The notes under the pieces: model-generated | Told to the model about the DNA's origin: nothing | The model's input: the letters and a program-made list of their open reading frames with translations, nothing else | Databases searched by the model: none | Assembly: GCF_013778505.1 (NCBI RefSeq) | Contig: NZ_JAAOWU010000023.1 | Coordinates: forward strand, 23,725-87,724 | Length of the DNA stretch: 64,000 bases | Origin: Pseudomonas sivasensis | GTDB lineage: Bacteria; Pseudomonadota; Gammaproteobacteria; Pseudomonadales; Pseudomonadaceae | Direction of reading: 5' to 3' | Shown here: positions 29,085 to 37,404 of the stretch, piece by piece | How positions within the stretch are numbered: the first letter of the stretch is position 1 | How the letters are laid out: every line of letters begins with the position of its first letter | Translations under genes and position numbers: made by a program

Positions 29085-30302
29085 TCACACCTCCACGTTG
29101 CCGACATTGAATACCTTCGCTGCGTACTGCAAAAACGAGGGGTCTTCGCAGACGTTCTTCACCGGGTCATCGGAGAACTTCACCACCGGTTCGCCGTGCA
29201 CCCGTACCAGCTTCATAACGATGCTCAGCGGTTCGACGCCGTCCACATCGCAAGCAAGGCTGGTGCCCATGCCGAAACCGAACTTGGCCTTGCCACGGAT
29301 GTGCCGCAGGATCGGCAGGCATTTTTCGAAGTTCAGGCCGTCGGAGAACATCAGGTCCTTGGTCATCGGGTCGATGCCCAGCTGTTTGTAGCGAGCCAGC
29401 ACCTTGTCGGCCCAGGCGATGGGGTCACCGGAGTCCTGGCGCAGGCCGTCGTAGAGCTTGGCGAAGTACAGGTCGAAGTCCTTGAGGAAAAAGTCGGTGC
29501 TGATGCAGTCGGTCAAGGCGATGCCGAGACGGCCACGGTATTCATGCACCCAGTTCTCCAGGGCGGCGTTCTGGCTTTCGCGCAAGCGCCCCAATTGCTG
29601 GTGCACCATCAGCCATTGGTGGGCCATGGTGCCGATCAGCGGCAAGTCGAATTCATACGCCAGGTGCGCGTTGCTGGTGCCAACGAACTGGCCGGGGAAG
29701 TCGCGGCGCATGATGTCCACCACTTCGCGCTGGGCCTTGAAGGACAGACGGCGACGGGTCGAGAAGTCGGAGACGCGCAGGTCGGCCAACTCGTCGCGGC
29801 TGAGGTTTTTCTCCAGCCAGTCGAACTTCTGGTACAGCTTGCGGGTGACGTCTTCCAGGGTCACATCCGGGTATTTGTCGCGGTTGCGCAGTTCGCTGAC
29901 CAACGCGAGCACCGGCTGTTCGAACATGATGCAGTGCAGCATCGGGCCGACCACGCGGATGTTCAATTGGCCATCGACTTCGCTGACGTGGATATAACGC
30001 AGGTTGAAGCGGAACAGGCCCAGGAAGCGCTCGTAGTCCGGGGTGAGGTACTCGCGAAAGCGTGGGTTGAACAGAAAGCGCAGCTCGCCTTCACGCACCT
30101 GCAGGCTGGCGAGTTTGTCCAACTCGGCGCGCAACTGCGGGATCAAGTGGCCGAGTTTTTCCTTGGAGCGGACGATGAAGTTGTATTCCACATCGACGTT
30201 GGGGTACTGGTGCAACACCGCCTGCATCATGGTGAAGGTGTAGTAGTCGGTGTCGAGCAGGCCCTGGATGACCGGGGCGTCGTAGTCGTAGGCACTTTCC
30301 AT
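29085..30302 (-). CDS. pncB: Nicotinate phosphoribosyltransferase
   Basis: A 405-residue enzyme converting nicotinate, PRPP and ATP to nicotinate mononucleotide in the Preiss-Handler pathway. Family features visible are the N-terminal LLDTDYYTFTMMQAVL segment (about 14-29), the DFSTRRRLSFKAQ loop around residue 185 (with the active-site region near it), and the GTSNAHLAYEF segment near 212-222. The length is typical. It sits between pncA (11-base gap) and nadE (stop and start one base apart), so all three steps from nicotinamide to NAD salvage except the NaMN adenylyltransferase are in one transcript. A nadD-type gene, present in the P. aeruginosa version of this cluster as recalled, is absent here. 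Confidence 0.95.
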   Translation of the reverse strand: MESAYDYDAPVIQGLLDTDYYTFTMMQAVLHQYPNVDVEYNFIVRSKEKLGHLIPQLRAELDKLASLQVREGELRFLFNPRFREYLTPDYERFLGLFRFNLRYIHVSEVDGQLNIRVVGPMLHCIMFEQPVLALVSELRNRDKYPDVTLEDVTRKLYQKFDWLEKNLSRDELADLRVSDFSTRRRLSFKAQREVVDIMRRDFPGQFVGTSNAHLAYEFDLPLIGTMAHQWLMVHQQLGRLRESQNAALENWVHEYRGRLGIALTDCISTDFFLKDFDLYFAKLYDGLRQDSGDPIAWADKVLARYKQLGIDPMTKDLMFSDGLNFEKCLPILRHIRGKAKFGFGMGTSLACDVDGVEPLSIVMKLVRVHGEPVVKFSDDPVKNVCEDPSFLQYAAKVFNVGNVEV

Positions 30303-30313
30303 GGTAAATCTCC

Positions 30314-30961
30314 TTAACGCGCGGCCATCGCGGCCAGTTCTTCGCGGGTGCGGCTGATGCCGGCACCAGCCTTGAGCAACTCATTGATAGCCTGTACGCC
30401 GCCCTCCTCGCTGATACCGCGGCACGCCGGCAGGTGCAGCACGACTTCCAGGCCGGCCTTGAGCAATTGCAGTGCGGTGGTTTTGACACAGTAGTCCAGG
30501 GCCAGGCCGCCAACGATCACACGGGTGACACCTTGAGCCTTGAGGTACTCGATGACTCCGGTGGACAGCTTGTCGTGCAGGTCGTGGTAGCAAGCACCGT
30601 AGGGGTGCAGGTCAGGCTCGACGCCTTTCCAGATGAAGTAGTCGTAGTCATAGGGCGTGGGCAGTTCGTCGAGCAACGTGAAACCTTCAGTGCCCGGTAC
30701 GCAGTGGCTGACCCATGTGAGGTCGGCGTGGGTCAGGCCGGTGGGTTGCAGCATCTCGCTGGGCTGCGCGACCACCCAGGGTGCTTGCGGGGTGTGGGCG
30801 TCCTTGCTGCCGACGCGATAGCCGGCGAGGCTGGCCATGTAGTTGAGTTCGGCACCGATCTGGTCACCACCGGCCACAGGCAATTCGTTGGGGCACAGCG
30901 GCGTGAAGCTCTTCTGAGGATCGACATCGAAAGAAGCAAGGGCAGTTTTCGCAAGGGTCAT
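30314..30961 (-). CDS. pncA: Nicotinamidase (cysteine hydrolase)
   Basis: A 215-residue isochorismatase-fold amidase that deaminates nicotinamide to nicotinate. The family catalytic triad is visible as Asp in FDVDPQKSF (about residue 10-12), a Lys in the middle of the chain and Cys in LALDYCVKTTA (about 166). Metal ligands of the family are plausible in the SKDAHTPQ segment (Asp and His near 55-57). The start MTLAKTAL is preferred to an upstream in-frame ATG because AGGAGA lies seven bases before it. It is the first gene of the pnc operon, divergent from nrtR. Confidence 0.93.
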   Translation of the reverse strand: MTLAKTALASFDVDPQKSFTPLCPNELPVAGGDQIGAELNYMASLAGYRVGSKDAHTPQAPWVVAQPSEMLQPTGLTHADLTWVSHCVPGTEGFTLLDELPTPYDYDYFIWKGVEPDLHPYGACYHDLHDKLSTGVIEYLKAQGVTRVIVGGLALDYCVKTTALQLLKAGLEVVLHLPACRGISEEGGVQAINELLKAGAGISRTREELAAMAAR

Positions 30962-30987
30962 GGCTGTTCTCCTGTGGCCTGGAAACA

Positions 30988-31008
30988 AAAGTACACGTCA
31001 TGTACTTT
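30988..31008. promoter_or_regulatory. Palindromic candidate NrtR operator
   Basis: AAAGTACA, five bases, then TGTACTTT: perfect 8-base arms in the 147-base space between pncA and the divergent nrtR gene, about 27 bases upstream of the pncA start. NrtR regulators bind palindromes in front of NAD genes and of themselves, so this is the obvious operator. It was found by eye. Confidence 0.7.
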
Positions 31009-31108
31009 CATTGCAAGAAACATTTATTTATCTATTCGCCTTCAAGCACATGACATATCTTTTCGATCCGTTAGACTGAGCCCTCTTCGCCGTTCAGAAG
31101 GATTTCAT

Positions 31109-31801
31109 ATGCCACTTAGCGCCTACCTCCACACCGTCGACCTCTGCGTGCTTTTTTACTGCCGCGCGACCGGGGAACTGAAACTGTTGCTGAACAAGCG
31201 CGACGCCGAGCCCTTCGCCGGGCATTGGGCGTTGCCGGGCGTGGTGGTGAATGGCGGCGTGCAAGATCTGAGCCTCCAGGATGCGGTGGAACGCTTGCGA
31301 ACCAGCGACAAGGTCGGTCTGGAGCTGGCCTGGAGCGAGCAAGTGGGCACGGTGGGCGATGCGTTTCGCGACCCGCGTTGCTGGTCGTCATCAACGTACT
31401 ACTTGGCGATCGTCGCGGATGAGGTGCAACTGGGGGAGCATCAAGGCTGGTTTGGGTTGAGGGCGGTGGCGGACGGCAGCATCAAGTTGCCGTTCGATCA
31501 CAACAGCATCGTCGCGGCCGTGCAGGAGCGGCTGTTCTCCAAGTCGCTGTACAGCAGCTTGCCGCTGATGTTCCTGGGCAATGAGTTCAGCGCGCCGGAG
31601 GCGACCACGATCTTTTCCCTGGTGCTGGAGCGGCCGGTGCTCAAGACCAGTATTCGCCAGCGTTTGTTGAAGCTGACGGAGGCGGGATATTTGCGCGAGA
31701 CGGGGCGCAAGAAGCATGGCGAGGGCGGCAGGCCCCAGGCCACGGTGGAAAACTTGAAGCCTGGGGCGGTTTACTTCTTTGATCGCAGTTTTGCCGACTA
31801 A
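31109..31801 (+). CDS. nrtR: NrtR-type Nudix-fold transcriptional regulator of NAD metabolism
   Basis: A 230-residue protein with an N-terminal Nudix-like domain (residues 1-140) and a C-terminal winged-helix part (about 150-225, containing SIRQRLLKLTEAGYLRETG). The Nudix box is degenerate: the stretch from GGVQDLSLQDAVERLR lacks the REuxEE catalytic core, as expected for NrtR proteins that bind ADP-ribose but do not hydrolyse it. The ATG at 31109 follows AGAAGGA and starts the recognisable domain; an upstream extension of the frame has no support. It is divergent from pncA-pncB-nadE and is expected to repress that operon through the palindrome in between. Confidence 0.88.
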   Translation: MPLSAYLHTVDLCVLFYCRATGELKLLLNKRDAEPFAGHWALPGVVVNGGVQDLSLQDAVERLRTSDKVGLELAWSEQVGTVGDAFRDPRCWSSSTYYLAIVADEVQLGEHQGWFGLRAVADGSIKLPFDHNSIVAAVQERLFSKSLYSSLPLMFLGNEFSAPEATTIFSLVLERPVLKTSIRQRLLKLTEAGYLRETGRKKHGEGGRPQATVENLKPGAVYFFDRSFAD

Positions 31802-31832
31802 TCACCCTTTTCAAGCGCGATGAGGTTCAAAT

Positions 31833-31921
31833 GTGGGAGGGGGCTTGCTCCCGATAGCAGTGTGACAGTCCGCAAATAAAGTGACTGATCCTCCGCTATC
31901 GGGAGCAAGCCCCCTCCCCCA
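31833..31921. repeat. REPIN-like pair of inverted REP sequences
   Basis: GTGGGAGGGGGCTTGCTCCC with GATAGC forms the left arm and the reverse complement (GCTATCGGGAGCAAGC plus CCCCTCCCCC) the right arm, separated by about 36 bases. This is the layout and core sequence of REPIN elements known from P. fluorescens. It lies between the nrtR and dehydrogenase gene ends, which are convergent. Confidence 0.85.
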
Positions 31922-31941
31922 GTTTTGATTGGGGTATGGCG

Positions 31942-32715
31942 TTAGCTCATCCAATTGCCGCCGTCGACGTTGTAGGTCTGGGCCACCACATAATCAGCCT
32001 CCTTCGACGCCAGGAAGATTGCCATTCCGGTGAGGTCTTCAGCCGTACCCATCCGCCCAAACGGCACCTCTGCCCCCACCCGCCGCTTCTTCTCGCCAGG
32101 CGCCAGCCCTTCATGCTTGGCGAACAGCGCATCTACCCCGTCCCAATGCTCTCCATCCACCACACCGGGGGCAATGGCGTTGACGTTGATCCCTTGCTTG
32201 ATCAGGTTCAACCCCGCCGATTGCGTAAGGCTGATCACCGCTGCCTTGGTCGCGCAGTACACCGCCACCAACGCCTCACCGCGCCGCCCGGCCTGGCTGG
32301 CCATGTTGATGATTTTGCCGCCGTGGCCCTGGCGGATCATCTGCCGGGCCGCGGCCTGCAAGGTGAACAGCGTGCCGGCGACATTGATCGCGAACAGCCG
32401 CTCGAAGCTGTCGCGGGTGATGTCGACGATGGGCGCCAGGTCGAACAGCGCTGCGTTGTTGACCAGGATATCCAGCTTCCCGACATGGGCCACCACGGCG
32501 GCAATCGCGCCATCGATGGAGGCTTGGTCAGTGACATCCATCGCGACCGCGTAGGCCTGAGGGCCCAGCTCGGCGGCAGTTTGCTGGGCGCGTTGCAGGT
32601 TGATGTCGGCAATGGCAACCGTCGCGCCTTCATTGATGTAGGCCAGGGCAAACGCGCGGCCAATCCCGCGCGCCGATCCAGTGATCAGCGCGCTTTTACC
32701 TTCCAGTCGTTTCAT
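31942..32715 (-). CDS. SmoS-like sorbitol/galactitol dehydrogenase (SDR family)
   Basis: A 257-residue classical short-chain dehydrogenase. The nucleotide-binding motif TGSARGIG is at 12-19, the NNAA motif near 86-89 and the YCATK catalytic motif near 153-157 with Ser in NMASQAG upstream. The sequence, including GVVDGEHWDGVDA and the C-terminal YNVDGGNWMS, closely resembles the sorbitol dehydrogenase SmoS of Rhodobacter as remembered. It would oxidise a hexitol to the ketose with NAD+ in the cytoplasm. It follows the solute-binding protein gene by 18 bases and probably shares its promoter, controlled by the divergent AraC regulator. Confidence 0.88.
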   Translation of the reverse strand: MKRLEGKSALITGSARGIGRAFALAYINEGATVAIADINLQRAQQTAAELGPQAYAVAMDVTDQASIDGAIAAVVAHVGKLDILVNNAALFDLAPIVDITRDSFERLFAINVAGTLFTLQAAARQMIRQGHGGKIINMASQAGRRGEALVAVYCATKAAVISLTQSAGLNLIKQGINVNAIAPGVVDGEHWDGVDALFAKHEGLAPGEKKRRVGAEVPFGRMGTAEDLTGMAIFLASKEADYVVAQTYNVDGGNWMS

Positions 32716-32733
32716 GGGTGTTGTCCGTCAAGG

Positions 32734-34044
32734 TTACTTGGGATAGCCGGCGCGTTTCATTTCGCGCTCGGTAGTGGACTGCGCCTGCAACAAGGCCTGG
32801 TCAACCGTCATGCCACCGGTAAGCGCCGCTGAAAACAGCTTGCCGACCGAGGTGCCGATGGCCTGGAACTCGGGGATGGTCACATATTGGATGCCCACGT
32901 AAGGCACCGGTTTGGCTGAAGGATGGGCGGGGTCGGCGTGTTTCATCATCTCCAGCGTCACCTGGGCAAACGGCGCGGCCTTGAGGTAAGCCTCGTTGTA
33001 AGTGGATTGGCGCGTGCCCGGCGGTACGTTGGTGATGCCCTCTTTATCGGCGACCAGTTGGATGTAGTCCTTGGAAGTGGCCCAGGTGATAAAGGCCTTG
33101 GCGGCGTCCTTGTGCTTGGAAGTGGCCGGGATCGCCAGGGACCAGGCGTAGAGCCAGGATGAACCTTTGTCGGTCACCTCAGTAGGCGCGGCAGCGAAAC
33201 CGACGCTGTCGGCAACCTTGCTCTGGCTGGTATCGGTGGTGAAGGAACCGGCGACGCTGGCGTCGACCCAGATCGCGCACTTACCACTGTTGAACAGCGC
33301 CAAGGTCTCGTTGAACCCGTTGCTCGACACGCCTGGCGGGCCGTATTGCTTGAGGGTATTGACGTAGAAGTTGGCGGCGGCGGTCCATTCGGGGCTGGTC
33401 AGCTCGGGCTTCCATTGTTCGTCGAACCAGCGCGCACCAAAGGCGTTGGCCATGGTACTCAACAGCGCGATGTTCTCCCCCCAGCCGGCCTTGCCCCGCA
33501 GGCACATGCCGTACTGACCCTTGTCCTTGGCGGTGAGTTTGGCGGCGAACTCGCCGAGTTGGGTCCAGGTGGGATGCGCGGGCATGCTCAGGCCGGCGCT
33601 CTTGAACAGGTCAGTGCGGTAGTAGGTGACGGTGCTTTCGCCGTAGAACGGCAAGGCGTAGAGGGTGTTATTGACCGACAGGCCCTGGCGCACTGAGGGG
33701 AAGATATCGTCGGCGTCGTAATCGGCCGGCAGCTCGGTCAACGGTTCCAGCCATTGTTTGGCGCCCCACAACGGGGTTTCGTAGGTGCCGATGGTCAGCA
33801 CATCGAACTGCCCGCCCTGGGTGGCGATATCGGTGGTGAGGCGTTGGCGCAGAACGTTTTCTTCAAGCACTACCCAGTTAAGTTTGATGCCAGGGTGCTG
33901 CTCTTCGAACACCTTGGACAGGCGCTGCATGCGGATCATGTCGCTGTTGTTGACCGTGGCGATGGTCACGGTGTCGGCCGCATGGCCGGGTATAGCCATA
34001 GCCAGGCCGGACAGCAGTAACAGTGCTTTGGGAAGCGTTAACAT
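32734..34044 (-). CDS. Polyol ABC transporter periplasmic substrate-binding protein (MtlE/SmoE-like)
   Basis: A 436-residue exported protein. MLTLPKALLLLSGLAMAIPG followed by HAADT gives a clear Sec signal peptide cleaved near residue 23. The mature part is a family-1 solute-binding protein with hallmark segments such as DVLTIGTYETPLWG, LPFYGESTVTYYRTDLF and TSKDYIQLVADKEG. ATG at 34044 is chosen because it begins the signal peptide and AGGTGG lies eight bases before it. It should bind mannitol, sorbitol or a related hexitol in the periplasm. The permease (MtlF/MtlG) and ATPase (MtlK) genes that normally follow are absent: the next gene is directly the polyol dehydrogenase. Confidence 0.88.
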   Translation of the reverse strand: MLTLPKALLLLSGLAMAIPGHAADTVTIATVNNSDMIRMQRLSKVFEEQHPGIKLNWVVLEENVLRQRLTTDIATQGGQFDVLTIGTYETPLWGAKQWLEPLTELPADYDADDIFPSVRQGLSVNNTLYALPFYGESTVTYYRTDLFKSAGLSMPAHPTWTQLGEFAAKLTAKDKGQYGMCLRGKAGWGENIALLSTMANAFGARWFDEQWKPELTSPEWTAAANFYVNTLKQYGPPGVSSNGFNETLALFNSGKCAIWVDASVAGSFTTDTSQSKVADSVGFAAAPTEVTDKGSSWLYAWSLAIPATSKHKDAAKAFITWATSKDYIQLVADKEGITNVPPGTRQSTYNEAYLKAAPFAQVTLEMMKHADPAHPSAKPVPYVGIQYVTIPEFQAIGTSVGKLFSAALTGGMTVDQALLQAQSTTEREMKRAGYPK

Positions 34045-34129
34045 GGCGGTTTCCACCTGTTGTTTTTGTTGTTGAGCACCGATTACAGCAGCTTGGCCAA
34101 GCCCTCACAAACGCCTGGCGAATGCGCGG

Positions 34130-34173
34130 CTGATACTTTTTTAACCGCACACTCAGGATCAAAAAAGTATCAG
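34130..34173. promoter_or_regulatory. 13-base perfect inverted repeat between divergent polyol genes
   Basis: CTGATACTTTTTT and its exact complement are separated by 18 bases in the 208-base space between the binding-protein gene and the AraC regulator. The centre-to-centre distance of about 31 bases is near three helical turns, which suits two sites for a dimeric AraC protein. It could also fold as an mRNA hairpin. Confidence 0.6.
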
Positions 34174-34252
34174 TGCCGGGCGAAAGCGGGGGTAGCCTGC
34201 CCCGTGCAAACCCGCGTATTTTGGTGTAATCCAACGCACAAGAGGCAGCACC

Positions 34253-35191
34253 ATGCCCGTCAGCCGCGCCACACTGTTCGAGCACCGTCCCGCGGAACTC
34301 GAAGTGATCTTGCCCGAACCCGACCACTGCTTTCGTTGGTTCGAACACGATTACCCCTATGATCTGGCGCGCTGGAACCACCATCCCGAATTTGAAATCC
34401 ACCTGATCCGCCAAGGCACCGGCAAGCTGGTGGCGGGCGACTATATCGGTGCATTCAGCGCCGGCCATGTCGCATTGATCGGCCCGGACCTGCCCCACGA
34501 CTGGATAGGCGAACTGGCCCCCGGCGAACACTTGAGCGGGCGCGATGTGGTGCTGCAATTCGATGGCGCCGCCCTGCTCGCCTTGCGCAATACCCTGCCG
34601 GAACTCGGGGATTTGCAGCCGCTGTTCGAACAGGCCCGGCGCGGCCTGGAGTTCACCGGTGACAGCGCCGCAAAGGCTGCGCACCTGCTGGAAGCCATCG
34701 GTAGTGCCCATGGCCTGCAACGGCTGATCCTGTTCCTGCAATTGCTCGACACCTTGAAAAACGCGCCGCCCATCCAGGTCAAGGCACTGGCCAGTCCCTG
34801 CTACGCGCCCACGCTGGATGCCCGCAGCGCTGAACGCATCAACAAGGCCTTCGACTACCTGATGCGCGAACTCACCGGCGACGTGCGCCTGTCGGTCATC
34901 GCTCAGCAACTGGAGATGAGCGAACCGGGATTCTCGCGGTTCTTCAAACGCAACACCGGCCACGGTTTTATCGACCTGATGCGCAAATTTCGCGTGCAGC
35001 GCGCGTGCCGGCTGTTGCTGCACAGTGAACGGTCGGTGGCGGATATCTGCTTTGAAGTGGGCTACGCCAACCTGTCCAATTTCAACCGGCACTTTCGGAT
35101 CGAGATGAACCAGACGCCGAGCGAATATCGCCGCGACACCGCGATGCATCTGTTCAATCCCATTGAACAAATGACACCCAGTCATTTCTGA
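34253..35191 (+). CDS. AraC family regulator (MtlR-like)
   Basis: A 312-residue regulator. Residues 1-190 form a cupin-like sensor (HHPEFEIHLIRQGTGKLVAGD segment near 42-62), and the C-terminal 100 residues contain two helix-turn-helix motifs (LSVIAQQLEMSEPGFSRFFKR near 222-242 and SVADICFEVGYANLSNFNRHF near 266-286). The family member MtlR activates mannitol/sorbitol uptake genes in P. fluorescens, and the position divergent from a polyol-binding protein and dehydrogenase fits this. The effector is presumably a hexitol. The likely operator is the inverted repeat just upstream. Confidence 0.85.
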   Translation: MPVSRATLFEHRPAELEVILPEPDHCFRWFEHDYPYDLARWNHHPEFEIHLIRQGTGKLVAGDYIGAFSAGHVALIGPDLPHDWIGELAPGEHLSGRDVVLQFDGAALLALRNTLPELGDLQPLFEQARRGLEFTGDSAAKAAHLLEAIGSAHGLQRLILFLQLLDTLKNAPPIQVKALASPCYAPTLDARSAERINKAFDYLMRELTGDVRLSVIAQQLEMSEPGFSRFFKRNTGHGFIDLMRKFRVQRACRLLLHSERSVADICFEVGYANLSNFNRHFRIEMNQTPSEYRRDTAMHLFNPIEQMTPSHF

Positions 35192-35260
35192 TCAAAAGGT
35201 CGACTAATTCGCCTTTTTTCTAGGCCATTCAAGCCATTGGGCAAAGTTGGTACAGCCTGT

Positions 35261-35272
35261 GCAAACGTTTGC
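35261..35272. promoter_or_regulatory. PurR/LacI-type operator candidate
   Basis: GCAAACGTTTGC is a perfect 12-base palindrome 74 bases before the Tsx-like gene. It matches the core of the enterobacterial PurR box. LacI-family repressors of Pseudomonas bind similar sequences, so the nucleoside-uptake pair may be controlled by a purine- or nucleoside-sensing LacI-type repressor encoded elsewhere. Confidence 0.65.
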
Positions 35273-35346
35273 GGTACGAACTTGACCGCCAAGTTCCCCC
35301 TTACCTGAGCAATCGGGTTCAAACCGCGTACGAATAGGGACTTTCA

Positions 35347-36294
35347 ATGCACCTCACCTCAAGGCCTCGCGCCTGCTTTGGTGTTTCCTTGCTACTGGCC
35401 GCCGTTACGGGAGTACTCAGCACACCCATTTTGGCGCAGGAAACACCTGCCAATGACTCAGCACAGGGCGAAACCCTCAGCCCTGAAGCCACCCAATCGA
35501 ATAAAGGCCCTTACCTGTCGCAATGGTTCAACCAGGACCTGACGCTGATCGGCAGCAAAGACATCAGCTTCGGCCCCAAGCCGTCCGATGACATTTACCT
35601 GGAATACGAGTACTTCGGCCGCAAAGGGCCCTTCGAGCTGTATGGCTACATCGACGTGCCGAAGATCCTCGGCATTGGCAACAGCAACGACAAAGGCGCA
35701 TGGGACCACGGCTCGCCGGTGTTCATGGAGCATGAGCCGCGCATCTCCATCGACTACCTGGCCGGTCGCAGCCTGGCCATCGGGCCGTTCAAGGAATGGT
35801 ACGTGGCGTTCGACTGGATCTACGACCACGGCAGCAACAAGGAAAACCGCGCCAACACCCTGTACAGCGGCCTGGGCACCGACATCGACACCCACTCGCG
35901 GGTCAACCTGTCGGCTAACTTCTATGGGCGCTACCAGTGGGAAAACTACGGTGCCAGCAATGAGTATTCCTGGGACGGCTATCGCGCCCAGATGAAGTAC
36001 ATCGTGCCCATCGGCAAGTTCGACAACGGCGCTTCGCTGACCTACATCGGCTTCACCAACTACGATTTCGGCTCCAACCTGCACAAGGACAACCCGGCGC
36101 GCACCGCCAATTCAATGGTGGCGACCAACGTGCTGCTGTACTCGTTCACCCACCTGCGCTTCACGCTGGTCGGGCGCTACTTCCATAACGGCGGCAACTG
36201 GGAAGATGGCAGCGAGTTGAATTTCGGCGAAGGCAACTTCCGCGCCCGCTCCGATGGCTGGGGCTACTACGCCGGTGTCGGCTACCAATTCTGA
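35347..36294 (+). CDS. Tsx-like outer-membrane nucleoside channel
   Basis: A 315-residue outer-membrane beta-barrel protein. The signal peptide covers about residues 1-30 (ending near ILAQE). The mature region shows the pattern of OmpK/Tsx proteins: WFNQDLTLIGSK, the EYEYFGRKGPFELYGYIDVPK segment, MEHEPRISIDYLAG, and a final YYAGVGYQF ending in Phe as required for barrel assembly. These channels allow nucleosides to cross the outer membrane. It is followed after 14 bases by a purine nucleoside permease gene and preceded by a PurR-like palindrome, giving a coherent nucleoside-uptake unit. Confidence 0.88.
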   Translation: MHLTSRPRACFGVSLLLAAVTGVLSTPILAQETPANDSAQGETLSPEATQSNKGPYLSQWFNQDLTLIGSKDISFGPKPSDDIYLEYEYFGRKGPFELYGYIDVPKILGIGNSNDKGAWDHGSPVFMEHEPRISIDYLAGRSLAIGPFKEWYVAFDWIYDHGSNKENRANTLYSGLGTDIDTHSRVNLSANFYGRYQWENYGASNEYSWDGYRAQMKYIVPIGKFDNGASLTYIGFTNYDFGSNLHKDNPARTANSMVATNVLLYSFTHLRFTLVGRYFHNGGNWEDGSELNFGEGNFRARSDGWGYYAGVGYQF

Positions 36295-36308
36295 TCAAGG
36301 AGCATGAG

Positions 36309-37337
36309 ATGAACACGTTTACCCGTCTATCGATGGCCATCGGCATGGTCCTGTTGCCGCACCTGGTGCTGGCAGATACCCCGCCACCGATCAAACCCAA
36401 AGTGATGCTGATCACCATGTTCGCGCCCGAGGCACAAACCTGGATCGACCGCCTGCAACTCAAGCAAGAAGTGCGCGTGCCGGGCCTGTCCGCCGAATAC
36501 CCGGTGATCCGCTGCAACACCCAGGACGTGTGCCTGCTCGTCACCGGCATGGGCCAGACCAACGCTGCCGCCTCCACCCTGGCCCTGGCGTTGTCGCCCA
36601 AGTTCGACCTGCGCCAGAGCTACTTCCTGATCGCCGGGATCGCCGGCATCAGCCCCAAGCACGGCACCATCGGCACCGCTGCCTGGGCGCATTACCTGGT
36701 GGAGTTTGGTACGCAGTGGGAACTGGATTCGCGCGATGCGCCCAAGGACTGGCCGACCGGCTACATCGGCATCAACACCAAAGGCCCCAACGAAAAACCG
36801 CCGCTGGACTACAAGACCGAAGTGTTTGAGCTCAACCCCAAGCTGCAAGCCAAGGCGTTTGCCCTGTCGCAAAAAGTCGAGCTGACGGAAAGCAAAGAGT
36901 CGACGGCCTGGCGCAAGCACTACCCCGCCGCCCCGGCCAACCAGCCGCCGCAAGTCACCCGCTGCGACACCCTGGCGGGCAACACGTGGTTCTCCGGCAC
37001 GCGCCTGAGCGAACGCGCCGAGGTCTGGACCAAGCTGCTCACGGATAACAAAGGCGAATACTGCACCACCCAGCAGGAAGACAACTCCACCTATGAGGCC
37101 CTGCTGCGCGCCAGTCGCGAGGGTTTGGTGGATATTCAGCGCCTGGCCGTGGTGCGAGCAGGTTCCGACTTCGACCGGCCTTACCCTGGCTACAGCGAGG
37201 TGGATAACCTGCTCAACTATGCGGACCAGGGCGGGTTCGTGCCGGCGCTGGAAAACCTGTACCGCACGGGCAATCCGCTGGTGCAGGCAATCCTCAACAA
37301 CTGGTCAGCCTGGGAAAAAGGTGTTCCCGACGCGTGA
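36309..37337 (+). CDS. Purine nucleoside permease family protein (NUP)
   Basis: A 342-residue protein with a short signal peptide (residues 1-22, ending LADTP) and no further membrane spans. It belongs to the NUP family, related in fold to nucleoside phosphorylases: the VLVTGMG-like motif (LLVTGMGQTNAA near 77-88) and the AGIAGISPKHGTIG segment near 113-126 are typical, as is the later VVRAGSDFDRPYPG. Despite the name it is probably a periplasmic nucleoside-binding or cleaving protein; which of these is uncertain. AAGGAG six bases upstream supports the start. It is in one operon with the Tsx-like channel. Confidence 0.87.
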   Translation: MNTFTRLSMAIGMVLLPHLVLADTPPPIKPKVMLITMFAPEAQTWIDRLQLKQEVRVPGLSAEYPVIRCNTQDVCLLVTGMGQTNAAASTLALALSPKFDLRQSYFLIAGIAGISPKHGTIGTAAWAHYLVEFGTQWELDSRDAPKDWPTGYIGINTKGPNEKPPLDYKTEVFELNPKLQAKAFALSQKVELTESKESTAWRKHYPAAPANQPPQVTRCDTLAGNTWFSGTRLSERAEVWTKLLTDNKGEYCTTQQEDNSTYEALLRASREGLVDIQRLAVVRAGSDFDRPYPGYSEVDNLLNYADQGGFVPALENLYRTGNPLVQAILNNWSAWEKGVPDA

Positions 37338-37348
37338 CGATTCCTGTG

Positions 37349-37380
37349 CCGGCGATGGCGTGCTTAGGGCCAATCGCCGG
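37349..37380. terminator. Hairpin between convergent genes
   Basis: CCGGCGATGGC pairs with GCCAATCGCCGG with one bulge, leaving a 9-base loop. It lies 12 bases after the nucleoside operon. No U run follows, so it may be a REP-like element or a factor-assisted terminator. Confidence 0.5.
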
Positions 37381-37404
37381 TGAGCCGGCGCCTACGGGAC
37401 CGTA

